Assembly (NCBI GenBank): GCA_025360525.1
Contig: JANYCA010000062.1
Location: 1 to 51,556, forward strand
Direction: 5' to 3'
DNA: 51,556 nt
Source of the DNA: Chitinophagaceae bacterium
GTDB lineage: Bacteria > Bacteroidota > Bacteroidia > Chitinophagales > Chitinophagaceae
The position numbers were made by a program, and so were the translations under genes. Shown piece after piece: positions 42,653-50,135 of this stretch. Positions within the stretch are counted from its first letter, which is position 1, and every line of letters begins with the position of its first letter. Below the pieces are notes generated by a model. It saw only the letters and a list, made by a program, of their open reading frames with translations, was not told the origin of the DNA and ran no database searches.

Positions 42653-42935
42653 CGAATTGATACAATCAGATAAACCGGTGCTGGTAGATTTTTTTGCTAC
42701 CTGGTGCGGCCCCTGTAAAACGATGGCACCTATTTTAAAAGAAGTAAAACTTGAAATTGGCGATACAGCCAGTATTTATAAAGTAGATGTTGATAAAAAT
42801 CCGGAAGCCGCCAGTGCTTACCAGGTGCAGGGGGTGCCTACTTTAATACTTTTTCAAAAAGGAAAAGTGTTGTGGAGGCAAAGCGGCGTAGTACCTAAAA
42901 GTGGATTGGTAAGTGTAATAAAGAAATATGTTTAA
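42642..42935 (+). CDS. thioredoxin family protein
   Basis: 97 residues from ATG 42642 (an in-frame ATG at 42627 is also possible; the longer frame upstream is the DUF6132 gene in another frame). It has the thioredoxin core with VLVDFFATWCGPCKTMAPIL (active site WCGPCK), the KVDVDKNPEAASAYQVQGVPTL strand with the cis-proline, and a C-terminal helix. No signal peptide, so cytoplasmic. The start lies inside the end of the DUF6132 gene, so the two are translationally linked. In this context it may reduce persulfides or glutathione-like disulfides. Confidence 0.9.
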   Translation: MTFNELIQSDKPVLVDFFATWCGPCKTMAPILKEVKLEIGDTASIYKVDVDKNPEAASAYQVQGVPTLILFQKGKVLWRQSGVVPKSGLVSVIKKYV

Positions 42936-42970
42936 TAAATCAGCGTTGTCCCATTTTACAATCCAAATTA

Positions 42971-42990
42971 TTGCAGTTTTAAAACTGCAA
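42971..42990. terminator. 20-bp perfect palindrome after thioredoxin gene
   Basis: TTGCAGTTTTAAAACTGCAA is exactly self-complementary and is followed by TTTTAAG. It may end the thioredoxin transcript. It does not fit the sulfur-island dyad. Confidence 0.45.
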
Positions 42991-43096
42991 TTTTAAGTGC
43001 CCCGCTATAAAGGCGCCCCTTTTTTATATTTCATAAAAATCAATTGCGCCTATTTTTGTTTTTCAATTTTAATAAACCTGCTAAATAAATAATTGT

Positions 43097-43660
43097 ATGT
43101 TGGAGTGGATAAAGCAACCCTGGCCATGGTATGTTGCCGGGCCATTAATAGGCTTAACTGTGCCGATACTGTTAATTATTGGTAACAAATCTTTTGGTAT
43201 CAGTTCATCTATGCGGCATATATGTGCTGCCTGCCTGCCTGCAAACATTCCCTTTTTTACATACGACTGGAAAAAAGAAATGTGGAACCTGTTTTTTGTT
43301 GCAGGTATTTTACTGGGAGGTTTTATTGCTATACAATTGTTAGCCAACCCTGCAACCATCCAAATAAATCCAAAGCTTACCAAAGAATTGGCTGGTTATG
43401 GTATTACAGATTACACCGGTCTTTTACCTTCTCAGTTATTCAACTGGCCGGCATTGCTGACAGTAAAAGGCTTTTTAATGATAGTAGTAGGCGGTTTTTT
43501 GGTAGGCTTTGGTACAAGGTATGCAGGAGGCTGCACCAGCGGCCATTCCATAATGGGAATATCTACTTTGCAATGGCCTTCGCTCGTTGCCACCTGTTGC
43601 TTTATGGCCGGTGGTTTTATCATGGCCAACATCATTCTTCCATTTATTCTTTCGCTTTAA
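43097..43660 (+). CDS. YeeE/YedE family half-transporter (first of pair)
   Basis: 187 residues with about five helices. Signature parts are [38 protein letters not shown] (quoted: [25 protein letters not shown]) and [23 protein letters not shown] with the GCTSGH cysteine. In the YeeE/YedE family such conserved cysteines relay thiosulfate or sulfane sulfur through the membrane. Full-length YeeE has both halves in one chain; here the second half is the next gene. A cognate in Serratia (PmpA/PmpB) is a two-gene form. Confidence 0.85.
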   Translation: MLEWIKQPWPWYVAGPLIGLTVPILLIIGNKSFGISSSMRHICAACLPANIPFFTYDWKKEMWNLFFVAGILLGGFIAIQLLANPATIQINPKLTKELAGYGITDYTGLLPSQLFNWPALLTVKGFLMIVVGGFLVGFGTRYAGGCTSGHSIMGISTLQWPSLVATCCFMAGGFIMANIILPFILSL

Positions 43661-43670
43661 AAATTGTAGT

Positions 43671-44165
43671 ATGTTAACAGCTGCCGATACAGATATTGAA
43701 GTTCGTTCTCTCGATACTATGGGTATAAACGAAAGCCGTTTAACCCATAAATGGTATCATAATATTAAATACTTGTTGGTAGGTATTGCCTTTGGAATTG
43801 TATTTGTAAAGGCAGAAATCATCAGCTGGTATCGCATTCAGGAAATGTTCCGGTTGCAATCATTTCACATGTACGGGGTTATTGGCAGTGCTATTGTGAT
43901 AGGTGCCATTTCTGTATGGATCATCAAAAAGTTTAAGATAAAATCAATCGATGGCGAACAGATAGAATTCAAGAAGCATCCTTTTAATAAAGGACAAATT
44001 TATGGCGGATTGCTTTTTGGTTTAGGATGGGCTATCACCGGTGCCTGCCCGGGGCCATTGTATGCACAAATTGGTACCGGTGCCACCGTGGTTGTTGTTA
44101 CCTTAATAAGTGCCATTGCGGGCACATGGGTATATGGATATTTTAGAGAAAAATTGCCCCACTAA
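43671..44165 (+). CDS. YeeE/YedE family half-transporter (second of pair)
   Basis: 164 residues from ATG 43671, 10 nt after the previous stop; the frame is open further back but only as overlap with that gene. About four helices, with LLVGIAFGIVFVKAEIISWYRIQEMF (quoted: FGIVFVKAEIISW), YGGLLFGLGWAITGACPGPLYAQIG containing the GACPGP cysteine loop. It completes the YeeE/YedE channel with its partner. Sulfane sulfur or thiosulfate uptake is the expected role. Confidence 0.86.
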   Translation: MLTAADTDIEVRSLDTMGINESRLTHKWYHNIKYLLVGIAFGIVFVKAEIISWYRIQEMFRLQSFHMYGVIGSAIVIGAISVWIIKKFKIKSIDGEQIEFKKHPFNKGQIYGGLLFGLGWAITGACPGPLYAQIGTGATVVVVTLISAIAGTWVYGYFREKLPH

Positions 44166-44245
44166 TTCACTAACTGCAAATAGGTTCAATTTTTTTTATT
44201 TAAAAGAAAGCATTTTTTGCTCTGGAATCTATCGATGCTGTTGTC

Positions 44246-44278
44246 TTGCATAACTTCATTTATTAAAGGGTAAATTTG
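44246..44278 (+). promoter_or_regulatory. promoter of the Crp/Fnr gene (TTG-N22-TAAATTTG)
   Basis: TTG at 44246-44248 and TAAATTTG at 44271-44278, spaced by 22 nt, agree with the Bacteroidota -33/-7 promoter. Start of transcription would be near 44285, some 17 nt before the ATG. None of the sulfur-island dyads is here, so autoregulation is not indicated. Confidence 0.55.
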
Positions 44279-44301
44279 TATCCTTCCCAACTAGATATTT
44301 T

Positions 44302-44946
44302 ATGAGCAATGCAATAAATGTTGACAGACTAAAAGATTTATTTGAACCTGCTTTACTGCAAGAGATCAAGCAATTTGGTACCTGGCAGAGTTTTAAAGAG
44401 AATGATTTGATAATGGATTATGGAAAATATATCCGGATGATGCCCATTATTATAAAAGGAACAGTTAAAGTATTGCGGTTAGATGAAAACGGAAATGAAA
44501 TTTTGCTCTACTATCTATCGAGTAGTGAAAGTTGCTCCATGGCTTACAGCTGCTGTATAGAGGCAAAAAAAAGTGAAGTAAAAGCGATTGCCGAAGATGA
44601 TTTGGAACTGATTGCCATACCGCATGTAAAACTGGATGAATGGCTTTGCAAATATCCCAGCTGGAAAAATTACATCATGCGTAGTTTTAATGAGCGTTTT
44701 ATAGAATTACTAAAATCCATTGAAAGTATTGCCTTTCATAAGTTAGACGAACGCCTGATTGCTTATTTAAAAGAAAAGCAACGCCATACAGGTTCAAGCG
44801 TTATTAAATCTTCTCATTACCAAATTGCAGATGAATTAGCCACATCAAGGGTAGTAATTTCGAGACTGCTGAAGCAACTGGAAAACAGTAAAAAAATAAT
44901 CCTTTACCGGAGTGAGATAAAATTGCTTTCTTCTTTTGCGGATTAA
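44302..44946 (+). CDS. Crp/Fnr family transcriptional regulator with cysteine-rich sensor region
   Basis: 214 residues. A cNMP-binding-like beta-roll (about 20-120), a long dimer helix (about 122-150) and a C-terminal winged helix (about 155-210) with IADELATSRVVISRLLKQLE as the HTH (recognition helix SRVVISRLLKQLE). No cAMP-contact arginine/serine pair is obvious. SESCSMAYSCC gives Cys78, Cys84 and Cys85 in the loop where Crp binds its ligand, plus Cys116. This is unlike Fnr, whose Fe-S cysteines are mostly N-terminal. A persulfide- or redox-sensing role through these cysteines is inference. It ends the sulfur island and is the obvious candidate to bind the dyads. Confidence 0.88.
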   Translation: MSNAINVDRLKDLFEPALLQEIKQFGTWQSFKENDLIMDYGKYIRMMPIIIKGTVKVLRLDENGNEILLYYLSSSESCSMAYSCCIEAKKSEVKAIAEDDLELIAIPHVKLDEWLCKYPSWKNYIMRSFNERFIELLKSIESIAFHKLDERLIAYLKEKQRHTGSSVIKSSHYQIADELATSRVVISRLLKQLENSKKIILYRSEIKLLSSFAD

Positions 44947-45243
44947 TTTTTTTAAATAGGCATGCTGGAAAGTACCATTATAAATTCGGTTATTAAAACA
45001 TTTGAAATCCTATTTACGCATTTAAGTTGGTGGTTATACTAGGTCAGTTAAATGAACAGGCACCTATTTAAGCAGGTAGTTTATTTTAATGGATTACCAA
45101 TTCTGTTACATGTTTCTTACTTCATTTGTCCTTTGCCCGTTTTATATTACCCATTGTTTCCTACCCATCAGCCTCAATTTTAATTGCACAACCTCACTCC
45201 CAAAAAATAAAATATCTTTGCCACACTTTTATAAAAAATATTG
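44947..45243. other. intergenic stretch before lpxC/fabZ
   Basis: No gene. Near the right end TATCTTTG (45213-45220) matches the -7 box, 23 nt before the ATG at 45244. A TTG at 45184-45186 lies 26 nt further up, slightly long for a -33. Nothing else was recognised. Confidence 0.5.
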
Positions 45244-46665
45244 ATGATGGATGTAAATTTTAACCCCGATAAGCAACATACACTGGCGGCACCAGTGAGT
45301 ATTTCAGGAACCGGACTTCACACGGGTATTAATGTAGATATGTGTTTAAAACCAGCTAACCCAGGCTTTGGATTTCAGTTTCAGCGAATAGATTTAGCGG
45401 GCATGCCCATTATTAAAGCAGATTGCGACCTGGTTACAGACACCTCCCGTGGTACTACTTTAGAGGTAGGGGATGCCAAAATAAGTACGGTAGAACATAT
45501 ACTTGCTGCGTTGGTTGGAATGGGAGTTGACAACTGCCTGATAGAAATAAACGGCCCCGAAATTCCGATTATGGATGGCAGTAGCATACCATTTGTGGAA
45601 ATAATTGATGAAACAGGAGTAGTGGAGCAGGAAGCTGCTAAAATCTGGTATTCCATCGATACTAACATTACTTACTACGACGAACACAAACGGGTAGATA
45701 TGACGGTACTGCCCGCCACTGAATATAAAATAACTACGCTGATAGATTTTAATTCGCCGGTATTGGGTACACAGCATGCAGGCCTTAAAACCATCAAAGA
45801 TTTTAAAGTTGAGATAGCTCCCTGCCGCACTTTTTGTTTTTTGCACGAGCTGGAAGCATTGCTGGATAACAACCTTATTAAAGGAGGCGATATCAACAAT
45901 GCTATTGTTGTAGTTGATAAAGCTGTTACTGCAGAAGAAATGACCAGGCTTGCCAAAGCCTTTGGTCGTGAAAAAATTGAAGTGAAAAGTGAAGGCTATT
46001 TGAACAACCTGGAACTTCGTTTCCCCAACGAACCAGCCCGACATAAGTTGCTGGACGTAATTGGAGACCTTGCCCTAATTGGATATCCTGTAAAAGGACA
46101 TATTATTGCTAACAGACCCGGGCACAGTACCAACGTGGCTTTTGCAAAAACCATCAAGCAGTACATCAAAAAAAACAAACACACCAAAGATATTCCTATC
46201 TACTATCCCAACCAGCCGCCGGTTTACAACCTGCAGCAGATAGAGAAAACCCTGCCGCACCGTTTCCCGTTTTTATTTGTTGATAAAATCATCGAATTAT
46301 CCGACAAGCACATCGTTGGCATTAAAAATGTAACATTCAACGAATTCTTTTTCCAGGGCCATTTTCCCGGCAACCCGGTAATGCCCGGTGTATTGCAAAT
46401 AGAAGCCCTTGCTCAAACTGGCGGTCTCCTTTGCATTAATGCAATGCCCGAAGGGCAGTATGATACCTATTTTTTAAAAATTGATAATTGTAAGTTCAAA
46501 CAAAAGGTAATTCCCGGTGATACGATGATTTTAAAGATGGAATTAATTGAACCCATCCGCCGTGGTATCTGTGTTATGAGAGGCAGTGTTTTTGTAGGTA
46601 ACAAACTGTGTACAGAGGGAGATTTAACAGCCCAGCTAGTAAGAAGAAATACACCTAACCCCTAA
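45244..46665 (+). CDS. lpxC/fabZ: bifunctional LpxC-FabZ fusion
   Basis: 473 residues from ATG 45244 (the frame opens with a TTG at 45241 and a second ATG at 45247). The N-terminal part (to about 300) is UDP-3-O-acyl-N-acetylglucosamine deacetylase: STVEHILAAL carries one zinc histidine and HKLLDVIGD the others. The C-terminal part (about 330-474) is 3-hydroxyacyl-ACP dehydratase, with LPHRFPFLFVDKI and GHFPGNPVMPGVLQIEALAQ. The fusion couples the committed lipid A step with fatty-acid elongation and is typical of Bacteroidota. lpxA follows by 73 nt. Cytoplasmic, essential in most Gram-negatives with lipid A. Confidence 0.96.
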   Translation: MMDVNFNPDKQHTLAAPVSISGTGLHTGINVDMCLKPANPGFGFQFQRIDLAGMPIIKADCDLVTDTSRGTTLEVGDAKISTVEHILAALVGMGVDNCLIEINGPEIPIMDGSSIPFVEIIDETGVVEQEAAKIWYSIDTNITYYDEHKRVDMTVLPATEYKITTLIDFNSPVLGTQHAGLKTIKDFKVEIAPCRTFCFLHELEALLDNNLIKGGDINNAIVVVDKAVTAEEMTRLAKAFGREKIEVKSEGYLNNLELRFPNEPARHKLLDVIGDLALIGYPVKGHIIANRPGHSTNVAFAKTIKQYIKKNKHTKDIPIYYPNQPPVYNLQQIEKTLPHRFPFLFVDKIIELSDKHIVGIKNVTFNEFFFQGHFPGNPVMPGVLQIEALAQTGGLLCINAMPEGQYDTYFLKIDNCKFKQKVIPGDTMILKMELIEPIRRGICVMRGSVFVGNKLCTEGDLTAQLVRRNTPNP

Positions 46666-46738
46666 AGGAGAATTTTTAAACTTATATTCGGAAAGATTTT
46701 TTTAACTAAACTTAAAATCCTTTAAAGGTCCAGGGCAA

Positions 46739-47536
46739 ATGATTCATCCACATACGTATATACATCCCAACGCAAAGCTTGCTACCAATGTAAAAGTTGA
46801 TCCCTTTAGCGTAATCCATCAAAACGTGGAAATAGGCGAGGGGACCTGGATAGGCAGCAATGTTACCATTATGGAAGGGGCAAGAATAGGAAAGAATTGC
46901 CGTATTTTCCCCGGTGCAGTTATAGCCGCCATACCCCAGGATTTGAAGTTTGAAGGAGAAGATACTACCGTAGAAATAGGTGATAATACAACTATCCGTG
47001 AATTTGTAACCATCAACCGGGGCAGCAAAGACAGATGGACTACCAAGGTAGGCAATAACTGTTTGCTGATGGCATACTGCCATATTGCCCATGATTGCAT
47101 TGTTGGAAACAATTGTATACTTAGCAACAATACCCAAATGGCCGGGCACGTGGTACTCGGCGATTATTCCATACTGGGTGGTATGTGTGCAGTGCACCAG
47201 TTTGTACAAATTGGTCAGCATACTTTTGTAAGTGGCGGTTCGCTGGTTAGTAAAGATGTGCCGCCTTATATTAAAGCAGGCCGCACACCATTGAGTTATG
47301 CCGGTGTAAACTCGGTAGGGCTTAAACGACGTGGCTTTTCGTTGGACAGAATCAACCAGATTTTGGATATCTACCGCATTATTTATAACAAATCGATGAA
47401 CACCTCACAGGCATTAAACTTTATTGAGGAAGAGTTGCCTGCAACAGATGAAAGAGATGAAATTGTTACATTCATCAGGGAAAGCGGCAGAGGAATAATA
47501 AAGCGGTTTACAAAAGGCAGCAATGATGATGAGTAA
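46739..47536 (+). CDS. lpxA: UDP-N-acetylglucosamine O-acyltransferase LpxA
   Basis: 265 residues. The N-terminal left-handed beta-helix is made of hexapeptide repeats: IHPHTYIHPNAKL, VKVDPFSVIHQNVEIGEGTWIGSNVTI and so on. The catalytic histidine is in the AYCHIAHDC region (LMAYCHIAHDCIVGNN), and a C-terminal helical domain (RGFSLDRINQILDIYRIIY) follows. It adds the first acyl chain to UDP-GlcNAc in lipid A synthesis, the step before LpxC, whose gene lies just upstream. Length matches the family. The ABC ATPase gene follows by 14 nt. Confidence 0.96.
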   Translation: MIHPHTYIHPNAKLATNVKVDPFSVIHQNVEIGEGTWIGSNVTIMEGARIGKNCRIFPGAVIAAIPQDLKFEGEDTTVEIGDNTTIREFVTINRGSKDRWTTKVGNNCLLMAYCHIAHDCIVGNNCILSNNTQMAGHVVLGDYSILGGMCAVHQFVQIGQHTFVSGGSLVSKDVPPYIKAGRTPLSYAGVNSVGLKRRGFSLDRINQILDIYRIIYNKSMNTSQALNFIEEELPATDERDEIVTFIRESGRGIIKRFTKGSNDDE

Positions 47537-47550
47537 CCCTTATCTGCCAA

Positions 47551-48201
47551 ATGGCTAATGAAATAGCACAAATGCAAATCACACTAACCAATACCGGCAA
47601 GCGATTTAACAGGGAATGGATATTTCGTGGCCTGAATTTTGACTTTGCCGCAAAACAAAAATATGCCATCACCGGCTCCAATGGCTCTGGTAAATCTACG
47701 CTGTTGCAGGTAATAGCCGGCTCGCTTACGCACAATGAGGGAACGGTAATTTTTCATGAAGATCAACTACAGGCAAATAATAATCCATCTTCACCTGCTA
47801 ATTTTCAACACATCTCTTTGGCTGCACCCTACCTTGATTTAATTGAGGAAATGACTGCAGCAGAATTTCTCTCTTTTCATCAATCCTTTAAACCATTATC
47901 TATAACCATACCCGAGGCATTGCAAATAGTGCAATTAGAAAAGTCAGCCTACAAACAGGTGCGCTATTTCAGCAGTGGCATGAAACAACGCCTGAAACTT
48001 GCACAGGCCTTCTTTTGCAAAAGCCCGGTATTATTATTAGATGAACCTACCACCAATTTAGATTCAGATGGCATTGCCCTATACCATACGCTGATAAAAA
48101 ATTTCACTCAGGAAAAACTGGTAATCATCAGCAGCAACGATCAGCAGGAGTATAATTTTTGTGAGGAAGTAATTGCAATTGGAGATTATAAGACAAGTTA
48201 A
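47551..48201 (+). CDS. ABC transporter ATP-binding protein
   Basis: 216 residues: Walker A GSNGSGKST (near residue 43), signature YFSSGMKQRLKLAQA, Walker B VLLLDEPT. It is one nucleotide-binding domain without membrane segments. The frame begins MANEIAQMQITL; the second methionine could also be used. No membrane partner is in the window. The position 14 nt after lpxA suggests co-transcription with lipid A genes, but the exported substrate cannot be named. Confidence 0.88.
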   Translation: MANEIAQMQITLTNTGKRFNREWIFRGLNFDFAAKQKYAITGSNGSGKSTLLQVIAGSLTHNEGTVIFHEDQLQANNNPSSPANFQHISLAAPYLDLIEEMTAAEFLSFHQSFKPLSITIPEALQIVQLEKSAYKQVRYFSSGMKQRLKLAQAFFCKSPVLLLDEPTTNLDSDGIALYHTLIKNFTQEKLVIISSNDQQEYNFCEEVIAIGDYKTS

Positions 48202-48397
48202 AATGTATGATGTATGATTTAAGATGTCTGATATTAATGCAGCCTCTTGTCTTTATCGCTGGTATTGTATAAAAGATATTTACAGATTTGAATATGGTTG
48301 TGCTACCTTCCAGTAACGCCTAACTTGTTTGCCGTCTTGCAACTCCGCCTGCGCTAACAAAATCAGACATCGTTAAATCAGCCATCAGCCATCGATC

Positions 48398-49612
48398 CTA
48401 CCGCTTACTTGCAATCAACAAATTTAAATCAGTAAACTTTAAATCAAATCTTTCGCTGAGGTGAAAATTGGTAAGACTGCCTTTGAACAAATAGATGCCG
48501 CTGCGGATATTTATTTTATGCCATACCACGTTATCTATGCCGCCATCATCGGCCGTCTCCAGCAAAAGCGGCATCAAAACATTACTGATAGCCTGCGAGG
48601 CGGTACGGGCAAAACCACTGGGAATATTGGGTACACAATAATGTATTACTTCATACTTTTTAAACACCGGCCGTTCATGAGTGGTTACTTCACTGGTTTC
48701 AAAACAACCGCCCCTATCGATGCTAACATCAACAATAACCGTTCCCGGGCGCATGTTTCTCACCATATCTTCCGACACTACAATTGGGGTGCGGCCCCCC
48801 GTGCTGCTTAAAGCGCCTACTGCAACATCGCAGGTTTTTAACTGTTTGGCCAATATTTTAGGTTCTATCACCGAAGTCCATAAGCGACCACCAATATTAT
48901 TCTGCAGCCTCTTTAACCTGTAAATGCTGTTGTCAAATATTTTCACACTTGCACCCATCGCAAGGGCTGTCCTTGCTGCATATTCACCCACAATACCGGC
49001 ACCAATAATAATAACTTTAGTAGGAGGTATGCCACTGATTCCCCCTACCAGTACGCCCTTTCCGTTGTTGGCATTGCTTAAATACTGGCCTGCAATCAGC
49101 ATTACTGCACTGCCGGCAATCTCACTCATGCTGCGTACAATCGGGTTGTGTCCGCTGTCGTCTTTCAGGTTTTCAAAACTAAGCGCTGTTATTTTTTTAT
49201 CCATCATCTTCTGCAAAATCTCTTTCTTCATTACTGCAAGATGTATGGGAGAAATTATGTACTGACTGGGCTTTAGCAACTCACATTCCATATCACTTAC
49301 GGGTGCACTTTTTACCAACACATCACATTCAAAAACTTCTTTTTTATCGTAGGCAATTTTGGCACCAGCCTCGCTGTAATCTGTGTCGGAATAGCTGGCT
49401 CCCTCGCCGGCTTTCGTCTCAACAATTACCCGGTGACCATTGGCTACCATTACACCAACTGCCTCCGGCGTAAGCGCTATCCTGTTTTCACTAAAAGAAG
49501 TTTCTTTTGGTATGCCGATCAACAGTTCTGTTCCATGAGGCTTTACGTCCAGTGTTTCTTCGAGTGTTTCGTACGTAAAGGAAGGAGATACAAAAGGTTT
49601 TGATGTAGCCAT
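48398..49612 (-). CDS. ald: alanine dehydrogenase family protein
   Basis: 404 residues. The N-terminal catalytic part opens with LLIGIPKETSFSENRIALTPEAV, typical of alanine dehydrogenase / transhydrogenase alpha (quoted: GIPKETSFSENRIALTP), and the NAD-binding domain has VIIIGAGIVGEYAARTALAMGASV (GxGxxG). IHLAVMKKE and VDVSIDRGGCFETS follow. The N-terminal extension and SHR-like tail are as in the Bacteroidota version. It catalyses reversible oxidative deamination of L-alanine to pyruvate. No neighbours in the same operon (TsaE gene starts upstream on the same strand, 50 nt away). Confidence 0.9.
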   Translation of the reverse strand: MATSKPFVSPSFTYETLEETLDVKPHGTELLIGIPKETSFSENRIALTPEAVGVMVANGHRVIVETKAGEGASYSDTDYSEAGAKIAYDKKEVFECDVLVKSAPVSDMECELLKPSQYIISPIHLAVMKKEILQKMMDKKITALSFENLKDDSGHNPIVRSMSEIAGSAVMLIAGQYLSNANNGKGVLVGGISGIPPTKVIIIGAGIVGEYAARTALAMGASVKIFDNSIYRLKRLQNNIGGRLWTSVIEPKILAKQLKTCDVAVGALSSTGGRTPIVVSEDMVRNMRPGTVIVDVSIDRGGCFETSEVTTHERPVFKKYEVIHYCVPNIPSGFARTASQAISNVLMPLLLETADDGGIDNVVWHKINIRSGIYLFKGSLTNFHLSERFDLKFTDLNLLIASKR

Positions 49613-49662
49613 AAAATATATAAATGTTTAAGAGCTGCCAGCAGACAGATAGTTACAAATTA

Positions 49663-50073
49663 CTAATTAATTACCAGCTTTCTGGTATTAATATCAACGG
49701 TGTAAAGCCATGCATGTATTGTGTTATTTGGAAAAATGGCAGGGGCTTTTTCCGGCCATTCAACAAAACAATAGCCGCCACTGTAAATACAATCCTCTAC
49801 ACCGGTAGCAATAGCCTCCTGGTTATTTTTTAACCGGTATAAATCAATGTGATAAATGGTTTCGTTGCCATTGTATAAATACGGATTGATGATGGAAAAA
49901 GTGGGGCTTGTTACAACATCTTCTACCCCCAGCACTTCACAAAGCGCATGAACAAAAGTGGTTTTTCCTGCACCCATTTCGCCGTGCATTGCTAATACTT
50001 TGGTGCCACCCATTAAATCAAGTAACTGTGTGGCCGCAGTTTTTATTTCGGTTAGTGTAAAAATTAACTCCAT
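49663..50073 (-). CDS. tsaE: tRNA threonylcarbamoyladenosine biosynthesis ATPase TsaE
   Basis: 136 residues from ATG 50073 (the frame is open to 50136, but MELIFTLTEIK is the family start and the extension overlaps the divergent promoter region). Walker A HGEMGAGKTTF with Lys37, the switch SPTFSIINPY, and the C-terminal YCFVEWPEKA are the TsaE pattern. It powers the TsaB/TsaD complex in making t6A37 on ANN-decoding tRNAs. It is divergent from the copper ATPase gene, with 62 nt between the two ATGs. The alanine dehydrogenase gene follows 50 nt downstream on the same strand and may share the transcript. Confidence 0.92.
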   Translation of the reverse strand: MELIFTLTEIKTAATQLLDLMGGTKVLAMHGEMGAGKTTFVHALCEVLGVEDVVTSPTFSIINPYLYNGNETIYHIDLYRLKNNQEAIATGVEDCIYSGGYCFVEWPEKAPAIFPNNTIHAWLYTVDINTRKLVIN

Positions 50074-50135
50074 GTTGCAAATATATTTTCCTTCAATAGT
50101 AACGCCGCATCTTATTTGTAGAATAATTTTACACA

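Noticed and set aside
42971..42990. Perfect palindrome TTGCAGTTTTAAAACTGCAA as a regulator site for the YeeE genes
   Set aside because: Arms differ from the island dyad and no -7-like TTTG follows at the right distance. Its place after the thioredoxin gene fits a terminator better.
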